This document shows positions 7,567 through 16,144 of a stretch of DNA of 22,725 nt, piece by piece. The notes under the pieces are model-generated. The model ran no database searches. It was not told the origin of the DNA and worked only from the letters and a program-made list of their open reading frames with translations. Location: positions 1 through 22,725 of the IMG/VR virus record IMGVR_UViG_3300032893_000726; one strand, given 5' to 3'. The position numbers and the translations under genes were made by a program. Source of the DNA: a virus. Within the stretch, counting starts at the first letter, position 1, and each line of letters starts with the position of its first letter.

Positions 7567-8900
7567 TTAGGAACCGCTCCGGGAATATTGTTCCAGAAAC
7601 TTCCCCCTGTATTCTGATTTGGCGGATTGGGAGTTCCTCCGGTTGGCTTGCTGTTGGACGCTCCACCGGTTGCCTTGGGGTTCGCAGTCCCTGTTGCCTT
7701 ATACGTGTTTAGGAACGTCTTGATCGCCTCCGCCGAACCAATCAGAGCATTCGGCTCCTGGGAAGTATTCAGGAGATTGTCGAACTTGGCGAGAATCTGC
7801 TGCCCGCCTCTCGCGCCGAAGTGAGCGCGGACGGCCCCGGACTTCAACAGTCCAACAGTGGTAATGAAGTTGGCAACGTCAGGATCGTTTCCACCGTACC
7901 CTTCGGTGAGATAGGTATTTAACCGTCCCATAACCGGACCAAGTTCTCCCTTGGCCGAAAGGTTCCTGACAGCCGATTCAAAGTCAGGGATATGCTGTGC
8001 GACCGCACCTGCAGCCTGACCCTGCGTCTTGGTCGCTCCGGTTGGGCCAAAGACCTGGTTCCATACCTGCGCCGATGGATAGCCGTTTTTGATCGCATCG
8101 GCAACCGTGGTGGTGGTGAGGTTTCCCTCTGAATCAAACGTGGCGAAAGGAGTGTTCTCCGCCCTGCCAATCCCGTATCCCTGCCCGCGTGCCAGATTGA
8201 GACCAGTCTGATACGTCTGGAGTTGATTCAACTTGGACTGTGCCAACTGCTTGTCGGTAGGACTGGCTTGTGGATTCTGGATAGTGGCAATCCACTGATT
8301 CAGGTTTTCCTTGGGACTCAACTTCGCCTGCATCACAGGAGATAGCTTTGACTGATCTATCGGGGTGAATGATGCTTTCCCATTTTCATCGAAAGTCGTG
8401 TCGTAACCAAGTCCCTGCATCTTCTGGATGATGGCCTGCTGCGCTAATTTCTCTTGGCTGGATATTTTGGCGTTGGTATTGGCTGTTGACGCACCCGATC
8501 GAATCAGTGCAGGAGCGATTGATTTCCAGTAAGCCAGTGGCATCTGGCCGTAAGGAGTATCGACCATCGTCCGCATCTGCTCGGCCTGTGCTTGCGTCAG
8601 GTTCGCCTGTGCCTGAGCCTGTTGAATCTTGTACGGCTGCAAAGCTCTTGATTCCGCCGTGTTCTGCTGCAGGGCTTGGGCTTGTGGGATACCAGACTCG
8701 TAACCCGCAGCAAGAGACGCTCCCCGCGCCATATTCATTAGCAGGCTCTTGAGGGCACCCGGTTTGTTAGGCGATGCTTGGGGAGTAGATGGAACCGCTC
8801 CATTGGCCGCGAGCATCTCCATCGTAGCGTCAGTAGGCCCGTTTTCCTGCGGAGGAGTAGGAAGCAACGAATTGTCAGGAGATACAGGAAATCCGCCCAT
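7563..8900 (-). CDS. putative internal virion protein, 445 residues
   Basis: The second and one of the largest of the three ejection-type proteins. The N-terminus is Pro-rich and probably disordered, followed by long Gln/Ala helices (IQQAQAQANLTQAQAEQMRT around residues 92-111). A more ordered domain spans about 270-400 (FESAVRNLSAKGELGPVMGR, then VGLLKSGAVRAHFGARGG), and the tail is low-complexity, rich in Gly, Asn, Pro and Thr. There is no transglycosylase motif or other catalytic signature that I can see. The ATG follows directly on the TAA of the previous gene (TAAATG), and the stop overlaps the next ATG by four bases. Confidence 0.6.
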   Translation of the reverse strand: MGGFPVSPDNSLLPTPPQENGPTDATMEMLAANGAVPSTPQASPNKPGALKSLLMNMARGASLAAGYESGIPQAQALQQNTAESRALQPYKIQQAQAQANLTQAQAEQMRTMVDTPYGQMPLAYWKSIAPALIRSGASTANTNAKISSQEKLAQQAIIQKMQGLGYDTTFDENGKASFTPIDQSKLSPVMQAKLSPKENLNQWIATIQNPQASPTDKQLAQSKLNQLQTYQTGLNLARGQGYGIGRAENTPFATFDSEGNLTTTTVADAIKNGYPSAQVWNQVFGPTGATKTQGQAAGAVAQHIPDFESAVRNLSAKGELGPVMGRLNTYLTEGYGGNDPDVANFITTVGLLKSGAVRAHFGARGGQQILAKFDNLLNTSQEPNALIGSAEAIKTFLNTYKATGTANPKATGGASNSKPTGGTPNPPNQNTGGSFWNNIPGAVPK

Positions 8901-9575
8901 TTAGAACACCTGTCCCAATCCCGGCAACATACCCAATCCACCAGAGATTCCACCTGTTGCCGCAGCTCCTAGACCCTTACCAAGAGAACCACCAAGAGCC
9001 GTTGTAAAGGCATTGCCGAAGCCAGAATTAGCAGCCTGAATATAGGAATTCAGCGCACTGGAAGCCGCCGACCCAGTAGAACCGATCGTTTCACCCTGCG
9101 TAGCCGCATTGCCGCTTAACACATTGGCAGCGTTCCACTTATTTGAAAGTGCCTGTTGGAGATTCTGCAGCCCGATCGTGTTCAAACCCTGCGCCTGCGT
9201 ATTAGCCTTCGCCGACTCCAGTCCCAATGTTCCACGGATGAAGTCTCCCGAGGCAGGGAGATTTCCGCCTCCCGCTCCTCTTGCCAGCAACGCCGATCGC
9301 AGATTAGAGCCTGCTCCGTTATATGCCTGATCGTTCTGATTCAGGAATTGCGTCTGCAGGGCCGCAAGCATGGCTGGATCGTATCCCTGCGTCCCTGACA
9401 GGGCTGGCGAAAGAGCACTGTTCAGCATCCTCAACTGCGCTTGCTGCGCGTCGAATGCCTGCTGCTGCATATTCAACTCCTGCTGCCGTTGCTGGTTCGC
9501 GGTATCCGATCCCTTCCCGCCAGAGACGAAGGGATAATCGAAAAACGTCCGTTCAATACGTTCGGTATGAGTCAT
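8901..9575 (-). CDS. putative internal virion (DNA-ejection) protein, Gln/Gly-rich
   Basis: A 224-residue protein with Gln-rich helices (QQRQQELNMQQQAFDAQQAQ), an Ala/Asn/Ser-rich middle, and a glycine-rich hydrophobic C-terminus (GGSLGKGLGAAATGGISGG) that could insert in a membrane. It is the first of three genes of this style, in the place where podophages carry proteins ejected into the host envelope with the DNA. Two starts are possible. The ATG at 9584 has AGGA too close. The ATG at 9575 has the same AGGA about nine bases away and forms ATGA with the upstream stop, so it is chosen. No enzyme motif is seen. Confidence 0.6.
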   Translation of the reverse strand: MTHTERIERTFFDYPFVSGGKGSDTANQQRQQELNMQQQAFDAQQAQLRMLNSALSPALSGTQGYDPAMLAALQTQFLNQNDQAYNGAGSNLRSALLARGAGGGNLPASGDFIRGTLGLESAKANTQAQGLNTIGLQNLQQALSNKWNAANVLSGNAATQGETIGSTGSAASSALNSYIQAANSGFGNAFTTALGGSLGKGLGAAATGGISGGLGMLPGLGQVF

Positions 9576-9949
9576 GGCAAACATTTCCTATAAGCCTTGA
9601 TGGGCTTGAATCCTAAAACCTTTTCTGCATAAGCATCAGTGCGTTCGTCGGAGGACAGATAGATCATTTCCTTGATTCCAACCTGTTCGCATCTCATCCT
9701 GGCAAAATGGAGCAATTCCAATGTGTTCAGCAGATTCTCTTTCGTTATCCCGTCGGCAAAGCCAAGCGATTCCAGAACCATCGCGGAATGCACTGGAATA
9801 CAAGACTTGGGTGAATCATCGGGAGCGACATAAAGCTCCGCTGTCGGGTAATCCAGCACCGCCGGATCGAAGTCGTTGCTTTCGCGGTTCGCTTCTAACC
9901 ACTCCAGACACTTTCCATGCTCTGCGAACTTCGCTTTCCTTGCCGACAA
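9572..9949 (-). CDS. GNAT acetyltransferase-like protein
   Basis: A 125-residue protein whose second half looks like the end of a GNAT fold: a long helix (KENLLNTLELLHFARMRCEQ), a strand (KEMIYLSS), then DAYAEKVLGFKPIKAYRK, which parallels the usual 'Y-x-x-x-G-F' closing segment. The acetyl-CoA pyrophosphate loop (Q/R-x-x-G-x-G/A) is not obvious, so activity is doubtful. GNAT-like genes of this size are common among tail genes of phages, with unknown targets. It begins at TTG. Its ribosome site (GGGGGA, eight bases upstream) is made from the last codons of the Hint gene. Its stop forms ATGA with the next gene. Confidence 0.55.
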   Translation of the reverse strand: MSARKAKFAEHGKCLEWLEANRESNDFDPAVLDYPTAELYVAPDDSPKSCIPVHSAMVLESLGFADGITKENLLNTLELLHFARMRCEQVGIKEMIYLSSDERTDAYAEKVLGFKPIKAYRKCLP

Positions 9950-9950
9950 G

Positions 9951-11018
9951 CTAGAATCCCCCGTTGTTCATCTTGTTGTGAGAAAGTATGCCATTGGCCC
10001 AGAACAGATGACCGCGCTCTAGGTGAACGGCTCGCTTGGTGCAACTGCGGTGAAATGGCTGCAGAACCATAATCTCGCTGATGCCTTCTTCAGTGATAAT
10101 AAACATTCCTGCATCTGTATCCTGCGCCTGTATCTTGAACTTTTCTAGATTCTCTTCGGTGAGAGAACCCATCGCCTTTTCCATCTCCTCTTTGTCTTCT
10201 ACCGGGCAGGCATAGATCGGATGGTCGGGAGTAACGTAAACATACTTCCCGTTACGCGTCTGAATGCAGATCCACAAGTTACAAGGAAGAATCGTAACCC
10301 GCATGGAGCCATAATCTCCGATCGGATCAATGAACGTCCCTGTCATCACACAGGAACCGATCTTCCCGCCGCCTCCACCGCCCCCCGAACTGGAACCGGA
10401 GACGGGAGTGGTATAAGACATGAAACCCGCCGTCAGCTGCTCCCGATTCTGCAACTGTTGCTGCATCAAGTAATACTGGGCATTGGCGCTGTTTACATCG
10501 GCAGAAACAAAAGCTATCTGTGGGAGTCCGACAGTTCCAATCACCCATCCAATCTGGCATCCCCCCACCGTGCTCCAGAACGGAAGAAAATAGTACGTGG
10601 TATTCGCTACTAGTCCGCCGATGGTAATGCTTCCACGAGGAACAGCGAAGAACGATCCATCAGCTCTCTGAATCACCAGAGGACTTGATCCGTTCGTTCC
10701 ATCCCAATACCACGTAATCGTGGTAGTCGTTGCCGTAGCCGTGAACAGCCCCGTCACGCCCGAAGGAGGAGTTGAACCAGTCTTGATTACTGAGGAGGCT
10801 GCAAGGTCTAACTGCCCTCCTGAACTGACTGCGTTGGTTGCCACTCCTGTTACTGAGGAACTGGTATCCACGGAGGTTCCGCTGCGAAGGTACGGAACCG
10901 CCTTTTCCACCCTCCTGAGACGATAGGTAGTGCTTACATCGCTCGAAGGGAACGAGTACAGATTTCCGATCGGATCGCCGTTGGCGTCGGAGTTGTAAGG
11001 CGGAATCTCACTGTCCAC
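9951..11018 (-). CDS. tail protein with Fn3-like domain and C-terminal Hint (intein-like) domain
   Basis: A 355-residue protein with three parts: a polar N-terminus (1-80), a fibronectin-III-like domain (about 83-165, with ITWYWDGTNGSSP and GLVANTTYYFLPFWS), and a Gln-rich helix plus a seven-glycine linker leading to a Hint fold (223-348). Hint marks are the first residue Cys223 in GSCVMTGT, block B TPDHPIY (263-269), and block G GHLFWANGILSHN (336-348). The residue after His347-Asn348 is Lys, and only seven residues remain, so normal protein splicing with a Cys/Ser/Thr nucleophile is not expected. Autocleavage or linkage, as in bacterial intein-like domains, is more likely. No homing endonuclease is inserted. 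It starts at GTG with a weak ribosome site. Confidence 0.75.
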   Translation of the reverse strand: MDSEIPPYNSDANGDPIGNLYSFPSSDVSTTYRLRRVEKAVPYLRSGTSVDTSSSVTGVATNAVSSGGQLDLAASSVIKTGSTPPSGVTGLFTATATTTTITWYWDGTNGSSPLVIQRADGSFFAVPRGSITIGGLVANTTYYFLPFWSTVGGCQIGWVIGTVGLPQIAFVSADVNSANAQYYLMQQQLQNREQLTAGFMSYTTPVSGSSSGGGGGGGKIGSCVMTGTFIDPIGDYGSMRVTILPCNLWICIQTRNGKYVYVTPDHPIYACPVEDKEEMEKAMGSLTEENLEKFKIQAQDTDAGMFIITEEGISEIMVLQPFHRSCTKRAVHLERGHLFWANGILSHNKMNNGGF

Positions 11019-12882
11019 GGATTTGATACCCTATGTCGAACTGGTAGAGTCGGAAGAATCCCGAAGACGCCTGCCAGTTCATGAGGAACGAGGCCATCCT
11101 TCCTACGTTCGTAGTTGGCTGGGAAGGATAGCGAGTTGTTTTGATAAACGCACCCTGCGGAACGTCCAGATTGTCACTACTCGTTGCTGTCAAGATCGTG
11201 TACGTTCCTAGTGCCGGATCGTCATCGTTTAACTGACTGACGGAATCAGGGACCACAAGATCGGTTTTTACTTCGATGTTATCGACTACTCCTCGCCATT
11301 CCGGGTTTGACCGATCGTATCTCTCCAGAAATGCCGAGGCTTCGGCAATCCACATCATGCCAGTCTTGATGTTCCCGGCATAGAAATCCTTATCGTCGGT
11401 GTAGACTCCTGCGGTCTGATACAGTGCTTTGGACTTGTTTCTTGCCAAAGCGAGAACGGTAGTCCCATCTGAGATTTCGCCGGAACTCAATGCTGCGCCG
11501 CTGATGCCAATGCTCCACGGAGGAAGCCATTGCTTATTATCGAGGTCAAAGATGTAGAGCTTTCCATTCGCTCCATCCAGCAGGCAGCACCAGTGAGCAT
11601 CTCCCGAGATATGAATTGCCACAGAAACCTGCGACTGATCCATGTTCTTCGTGTCTGGCCTGATCGGAGTCCCGATTTCTCCCAGATCGGATAACCAGAC
11701 TTGGCCGGCGGTATCGAACCACATTACCGAAGAACCAAGAGCGGTTACGCAGGGCTGGTACTTGGCACCACGCTTCTGAACTAGAATATAGCGTCGGAAG
11801 GTATCTAAAGAATCGCCCTCAATCTTCCATATTGTCGAAGCTAGAAACACCGCTACGCCATCTGTCATCGGAGCATGAGCACCAACCTTCCGAGGCCAGT
11901 TGTAGACATTCCCGCCCCCGAATAGACCCAGCGTTCCTCCCGGACAGGTTTCTTCCTTCACTCCGTTGGTAATCTCCTCGTACCCTGAATACCAGGTCGA
12001 AGCGTTGGAGAATCCCCAAATCCTGCCTTGTGCCCAAACCATTCCACTCACCGGAGGCATCGGATCGTTGTAGTTAAGAGCAGGTGCGGTCTGCGTCGTA
12101 AATGCTGTGTCTACCGTGTTGTCGGTGAGAGTCTGGACTCCTCGCGCCACGGTTCCGACGAGATGCATTTCAATGGAATCGTTGGATCCGCCGTCAGTGG
12201 TGCGATAGACCTTTACGAAATCACATTGCGTATCTACAGGATCAACCCATGTAACCTGAATAGCTTGAGCTGTGAAGACTCCCGTGCACGCAGAAGCATT
12301 GGATGGAGAGGATTCCCCTCCTGTCGTCGAGTTATATCCTGTCGTCCGGTACTGATACCCGACGCTCCCGTTCAAGGTTCCCGCTACTAGAGAGACGTTT
12401 GGAGCTGCTGGCTGTGAGGCAATGCCCATGTTGTAGACAGTCGTATCGTAGGGAGATTGGGCCAGGAACTTCTTATTTACGTCCACCCCATTACCAAAGT
12501 AGACAGCATCATTGGCTGTGCAGAAATCAAATACCGCAGTCGAAGTAACCGAGGTATAGATCAGGACTGCCGAGTAATCCACCCCAACAGCGTACTTGTA
12601 TACTTTGGATCTTCCACCACTAATTGAACAGAAGAGAACATAGAACTGTCCATTCCATTTCTCGAAAAAGTAGATTCGCTGCAGGTTGGTGAACGCAGTG
12701 ACTACCGACTCTAAACCAGTGGCAAATCCTGCCCGCTTCTCAGCAATCCCGCGAATGTTAGTGAGAATGTCACTAGATCCTTGAATGAATTGCGGATCTA
12801 CGGATAGCGCAGAAGAGTTCGAGACGTAAGGCAGCGCCACGTTGGAAAAGACATGGTGGTTGAGTTTGGAAGTCTGCGCCAT
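11008..12882 (-). CDS. putative tail nozzle / tail-needle-stabilising protein
   Basis: A 624-residue beta-rich protein. It begins with a segment containing DILTNIRGIAEKRAGFATGL (residues 38-57), much like the 'uniform start, then RPG' opening of podophage nozzle and P22-type stabilisation proteins. Repeating blades such as QRIYFFEKWNGQFYVLF, MVWAQGRIWGFSN, SVMWFDTAGQVWLSDLG and GKLYIFDLDNKQWLPPW suggest a beta-propeller. An embedded fibronectin-like domain (about 170-265) contains YQYRTTGYNSTTGGESSPS and VKVYRTTDGG. It would close the tail tube below the adaptor. The start overlaps the 37-residue gene as TAATG. The stop overlaps the GTG of the next gene by 11 bases. Confidence 0.66.
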   Translation of the reverse strand: MAQTSKLNHHVFSNVALPYVSNSSALSVDPQFIQGSSDILTNIRGIAEKRAGFATGLESVVTAFTNLQRIYFFEKWNGQFYVLFCSISGGRSKVYKYAVGVDYSAVLIYTSVTSTAVFDFCTANDAVYFGNGVDVNKKFLAQSPYDTTVYNMGIASQPAAPNVSLVAGTLNGSVGYQYRTTGYNSTTGGESSPSNASACTGVFTAQAIQVTWVDPVDTQCDFVKVYRTTDGGSNDSIEMHLVGTVARGVQTLTDNTVDTAFTTQTAPALNYNDPMPPVSGMVWAQGRIWGFSNASTWYSGYEEITNGVKEETCPGGTLGLFGGGNVYNWPRKVGAHAPMTDGVAVFLASTIWKIEGDSLDTFRRYILVQKRGAKYQPCVTALGSSVMWFDTAGQVWLSDLGEIGTPIRPDTKNMDQSQVSVAIHISGDAHWCCLLDGANGKLYIFDLDNKQWLPPWSIGISGAALSSGEISDGTTVLALARNKSKALYQTAGVYTDDKDFYAGNIKTGMMWIAEASAFLERYDRSNPEWRGVVDNIEVKTDLVVPDSVSQLNDDDPALGTYTILTATSSDNLDVPQGAFIKTTRYPSQPTTNVGRMASFLMNWQASSGFFRLYQFDIGYQIRGQ

Positions 12883-12995
12883 TAGTTCGCTGTTTTCTTC
12901 AGTTCATCCAGCTGCTTCTGCAAGGCGATGTACTGCTGCTTCAACTCTTCAATCCGCTTCAACAGTCCGGCGATGATTTGAATGGCTTCTTCCAT
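12882..12995 (-). CDS. 37-residue coiled-coil protein between fibre and nozzle genes
   Basis: A tiny gene encoding a single amphipathic helix (MEEAIQIIAGLLKRIEELKQ, then QYIALQKQLDELKKTAN) with heptad spacing of Ile and Leu, so it probably makes a coiled coil. Its ATG overlaps the fibre gene's TAA as TAATG, and its own TAA overlaps the nozzle gene's ATG in the same way. This argues for real, coupled translation. A longer reading from 13097 in the same frame would overlap the fibre gene by about 100 bases and is rejected. It may trimerise a fibre or act as a small chaperone. Confidence 0.6.
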   Translation of the reverse strand: MEEAIQIIAGLLKRIEELKQQYIALQKQLDELKKTAN

Positions 12996-14617
12996 TATCC
13001 GACTTGCTCCAAGGCCAGGTGCAGGTTGTATTTCATCTGCCCCGGCGTGTTCGACACGTAGCCGAAGGCATACGTGATGTTGGTCGATGCTTTGCAATTT
13101 AGCGTAATTGGAAGGCCAAGCAGGACCGTCGAAGTGGTATTCGCAGCACTTGAAGTTGCCACTGTACCTGCCGCGATCAAGGCTCCTGCGGTAATGGTCT
13201 GGTTAACCCCGTCAGGGTCAGTGTAGACGATGGTCAACGCTCCCAAAGTAGAACTGGTTCCATCTACCGTCGTTACCTTGGCATCCCAGACGAGACGATA
13301 CTGACCTGCCAATCCAACCGCCAGAAGCGTAGTCGTGGTGATGGCTGCTGCCTGAGCGGTCAAATCTACGGCTACCACCTTGGGAACCACGGTCCCTGTA
13401 GCATCCTGCAATGTCAGGGTTCGTGCTGCCGTCGCCGTTCCCGTGACCTTGATGTTGTTAGTTGCTGCTGCCCCCAAGTAGACGCTCTTGAACGGAAATG
13501 CTGCTGCCCCTAGATCGCTGGTGTTTACCGCTCCAGGCTTGATGGCCGATGCAGTGACAACCAGTGCAGGAGAACCTTGAAAATCAAAGAGCAGGTTACT
13601 CGTGCTGTCAGCAATCAAGTCCCATGCCAGTTGAACGCTGCCTCCGTCCCTTGCTGAGAATCTCAATGTGTTGGAATTGGCGCTGGTAGCTCCCAGTTCT
13701 CCAAGCTCAATTCCCACCGACGGGTTGCTCAACGTCATCCCGGAATTAAAAAAAGCCGAAGATTCGATGGCGCGGGAACCTACATAGACACCCCACGTCG
13801 TAGCAGAACGAATCCACAGCCCGGAGTCTGGAGTGATTCCGTTTTCTGTGCCAATCGCCAGACCGCTTAATCTTCCATTGAGAAAATTGTATTTGAATCC
13901 GTGCGTGGAATTGGTTCCCCGAACGAGGATGCCAGCAGTAACGTCTACCGTTCCACCAGTAGCGGAATTGTTGGTAATCAGGTTTCCAATCGACCACGGA
14001 CCAGTTGTTCCACCATCCGCATTCGCGTCCCTGGTTGGACTGCAATCAATTTCCAATCCTACCAATCTTTGCGGCAACGCTCCGTTGTAAAGGCTGGTGA
14101 CAACGATGTTTTCCCCGAAGATGGACGCACTTGATCCAGTCGCCAATGCCGAGCAGTTGACTACGAGACCAAGTTGATTAGTCGCATCGTATCCGGCGGG
14201 ACTCGTGGAGTTGGTACTGCGGGAGTTATTGAATACGCCGAGAGCAGCCGAAGATCCAACATCTATCCCCGACTCCGTGCTCATGTCTATCCGGCGGGTA
14301 TAGCCCTGAAATCCAGCGCCTGTCTGCACCGAGCCGTTGAACAGAGAATCGTAGGCTGAAGGGGTGGTGGCTGTGATGCCCGTGGAATAGGACGAAGAGG
14401 AACCATCGAGGACGGAGAACAGGCGCGGAACGATGGGCGACACTGCCGCCCCTGTGCCAATGGTGAATGGCCCTGTGAGCGTCAGGCTTGTGGCAGAGAT
14501 CGACTGCGCGAACAGATCCCACAACTGACCCACCGCGCCAAGGTTCTGCCCTGTCGCCGCAGGAAGAATGTCGCCATTGGTGGTTCCACCGCTTACAGTC
14601 TGATTGATAACGGTCAT
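12995..14617 (-). CDS. tail fibre or appendage protein
   Basis: A 540-residue protein rich in Thr, Ser, Gly, Ala and Asn with short beta strands throughout. The region around residues 375-405 (DLGAAAFPFKSVYLGAAATN, then RTLTLQDATG) matches a motif that recurs in phage tail fibres before the C-terminal tip. The N-terminus is short and could anchor to the adaptor or nozzle. The middle, with repeated GLWIRSATTWGVYVG-like strands, suggests a beta-helical or beta-sandwich shaft. The protein probably touches the host surface, so its C-terminal part (about 410-540) is the expected receptor-binding or capping domain. It is coupled on both sides by TAATG. No depolymerase residues could be recognised. 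Confidence 0.66.
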   Translation of the reverse strand: MTVINQTVSGGTTNGDILPAATGQNLGAVGQLWDLFAQSISATSLTLTGPFTIGTGAAVSPIVPRLFSVLDGSSSSYSTGITATTPSAYDSLFNGSVQTGAGFQGYTRRIDMSTESGIDVGSSAALGVFNNSRSTNSTSPAGYDATNQLGLVVNCSALATGSSASIFGENIVVTSLYNGALPQRLVGLEIDCSPTRDANADGGTTGPWSIGNLITNNSATGGTVDVTAGILVRGTNSTHGFKYNFLNGRLSGLAIGTENGITPDSGLWIRSATTWGVYVGSRAIESSAFFNSGMTLSNPSVGIELGELGATSANSNTLRFSARDGGSVQLAWDLIADSTSNLLFDFQGSPALVVTASAIKPGAVNTSDLGAAAFPFKSVYLGAAATNNIKVTGTATAARTLTLQDATGTVVPKVVAVDLTAQAAAITTTTLLAVGLAGQYRLVWDAKVTTVDGTSSTLGALTIVYTDPDGVNQTITAGALIAAGTVATSSAANTTSTVLLGLPITLNCKASTNITYAFGYVSNTPGQMKYNLHLALEQVG

Positions 14618-15351
14618 TAGGTCACTCCAAAGATGGTCAAAACCGTGTCATCGCGCCCGTTGGAGAGGTTTTCGGAAGGAAATACGCTGTTAACTCCAAA
14701 CATATCCTCCGCAACCCTCATGTTCTTGAGCTTCGACATATACTCACCGTACTGCCCGGTGTACGTCGTTCTTCCATCGTCGTTGAACTGCGCCGTCCCT
14801 GCCCGAGCGTCGTTGGATAGCTTGTAGGCGTAATAGAGAACACCGGCAGCAAAGACAGTGAAGTATTGGTCGTCAAACCATAGGTTTTGCGACATTGAGG
14901 TAAGTTTGGTCGGATTGACTTGGTATTCTCCTTGTATTTCCCACGAATCCCCTGAAGAAATCGAAATGGCCGACCCCAACCGCAGCATTCCCACTGCTGC
15001 CTGCAAACTGATAGACCGGATGGCATAACCGCTTCTGGGAATGAGGTCAACATCCGCCTCTTCCACTACATCAAGTTCCCTCCAGTCGTTCGGAGTCACC
15101 GCTGTGTGGACTAAGGATGCCTTGGTAAGGCGGTAGATGTTGGTGGGAACGGTGTAGTCTTGCTGCCCGTTGACACAAGGAATCGAGCCGGGAGCAATCG
15201 TCGTTTTGGCCCGATACCACGGGTACGGCGTCCACATCTCCGACGCTACCTGATCGGCAGTCTGGATCTGCAGTGCCGTAGTGATGGGAGTTCCGGCAAC
15301 CATCTTGGTTGCCAGATCCCATGCCGACTGTACGGTGTAAGTCAGTCCCAT
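14617..15351 (-). CDS. putative head-tail adaptor protein
   Basis: A 244-residue protein resembling the adaptor or tail-tubular-A type of podophage connector, which docks below the portal. Features are the N-terminal helix SAWDLATKMV, an early WTPYPWYRAKT segment, the YTVPTNIYRLTKASLVHT strand region, and a helical C-terminus around FAAGVLYYAYKLSNDA. The pattern of a small helical bundle with a beta insertion and its place just before tail genes are the grounds. An upstream in-frame start (15390) would overlap the previous gene by 40 bases. The ATG at 15351 forms TAATG with that gene's stop and is preferred. Confidence 0.6.
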   Translation of the reverse strand: MGLTYTVQSAWDLATKMVAGTPITTALQIQTADQVASEMWTPYPWYRAKTTIAPGSIPCVNGQQDYTVPTNIYRLTKASLVHTAVTPNDWRELDVVEEADVDLIPRSGYAIRSISLQAAVGMLRLGSAISISSGDSWEIQGEYQVNPTKLTSMSQNLWFDDQYFTVFAAGVLYYAYKLSNDARAGTAQFNDDGRTTYTGQYGEYMSKLKNMRVAEDMFGVNSVFPSENLSNGRDDTVLTIFGVT

Positions 15352-15893
15352 TAGACTGCCGCCATTTCCTTCTTCTCCGATTCGGTCCAACCGATCGGCT
15401 TCGTTTTCGGCTTAGGGCCACCGGTTTGTTTCTGCCACTGTAGAAGAATCTCTTCTGTCATGTTCGCCATGATCACGTTGTCTGCATCCTGTGCGTTGAC
15501 TCCACCCATCAACCACTCCTGCGGAGCCTTCACTTCCGGTCCGACTTTCTGACACACGGTACAGACTGGATGCCAATAGCCATCGGAGTTGACCTGTCCG
15601 CCCCAAGCTGAGACAAAAGATCCCGTGCGAGACTTCTTTTTGTGCATACAGGCTTGCTGCGCTCCGAGACGGGATTTCTCCTCGATGATCATCTCCGAGC
15701 GGCGTATCTCGCGCTGGCGGGCAAGACGCTTCTCTTCATCGTCAAGTTTCTTCTGCTCTGCCGCCGTCGGCTTCTTCATCTCCGAGATCGCTTTCATCAT
15801 GCGATTGTCGGAGTCCTCATTCATGCGCTGCATCAGCGCGAGAATGTCCTGAATCGTGAAACTTGCTGGTAACTGCTCTGGTTCTTTTGCCAT
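15351..15893 (-). CDS. hypothetical coiled-coil protein with possible zinc site
   Basis: A 180-residue protein of unknown role. Residues 25-78 form a highly charged helix (KKLDDEEKRLARQREIRR within it), probably a coiled coil. Next comes a Cys/His cluster, C82-x-H84 and, 26 residues later, C111-x2-C114 with H108 nearby, in a context (GYWHPVCTVCQKVG) that looks like a zinc ribbon. The C-terminus is Lys/Pro-rich. The ATG is preceded by GGAGAG, and the stop overlaps the adaptor gene's ATG as TAATG. Zinc binding is inferred from spacing; possible roles include head-tail joining or packaging help. Confidence 0.65.
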   Translation of the reverse strand: MAKEPEQLPASFTIQDILALMQRMNEDSDNRMMKAISEMKKPTAAEQKKLDDEEKRLARQREIRRSEMIIEEKSRLGAQQACMHKKKSRTGSFVSAWGGQVNSDGYWHPVCTVCQKVGPEVKAPQEWLMGGVNAQDADNVIMANMTEEILLQWQKQTGGPKPKTKPIGWTESEKKEMAAV

Positions 15894-15900
15894 ATCTCTC

Positions 15901-16140
15901 CTATGCTTGGTAAATGACTGATTTCGGTTTTATCTTTTCCTGTCGGATGGAATGATCCTTGAGGAGCGATAGCCACGTCTCGCACATCTCTACCATATGG
16001 GAGCGAGAACGTTCGGGCACCGCGAAGTCAACGAAGTCGGGTGGATTGGATGACATATAAAATCCAGCCACGTTGTAGCCTTCATCCGCGATCTTCTGCA
16101 AGACGAGTTCCAGTAAATCCTGCGTTTCTTGGGATAGCAT
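15901..16140 (-). CDS. small hypothetical protein, 79 residues
   Basis: A small soluble protein, not recognised. An N-terminal helix (SQETQDLLELVLQKIADEG) is followed by the strand-like segment YNVAGFYMSSNPPDFVDFAVP and a second helix (MVEMCETWLSLLKDHSI). This is a compact alpha-beta-alpha layout with no catalytic motif in view. The ATG lies four bases after the TAG of the previous gene, and its own TAG is followed by the GGAGAG ribosome site of the next gene. The tight spacing supports a real gene in the same operon. Confidence 0.6.
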   Translation of the reverse strand: MLSQETQDLLELVLQKIADEGYNVAGFYMSSNPPDFVDFAVPERSRSHMVEMCETWLSLLKDHSIRQEKIKPKSVIYQA

Positions 16141-16144
16141 TTGC

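Noticed and set aside
9951-10354. A full, mobile intein interrupting the tail protein
   Set aside because: No endonuclease domain, no Cys/Ser/Thr after the terminal Asn, and only seven residues beyond it.
12882-13097. A 71-residue version of the coiled-coil gene starting at 13097
   Set aside because: The first 34 residues lie inside the fibre gene and have no structure in common with the helix; the ATG on the TAATG joint is far better.
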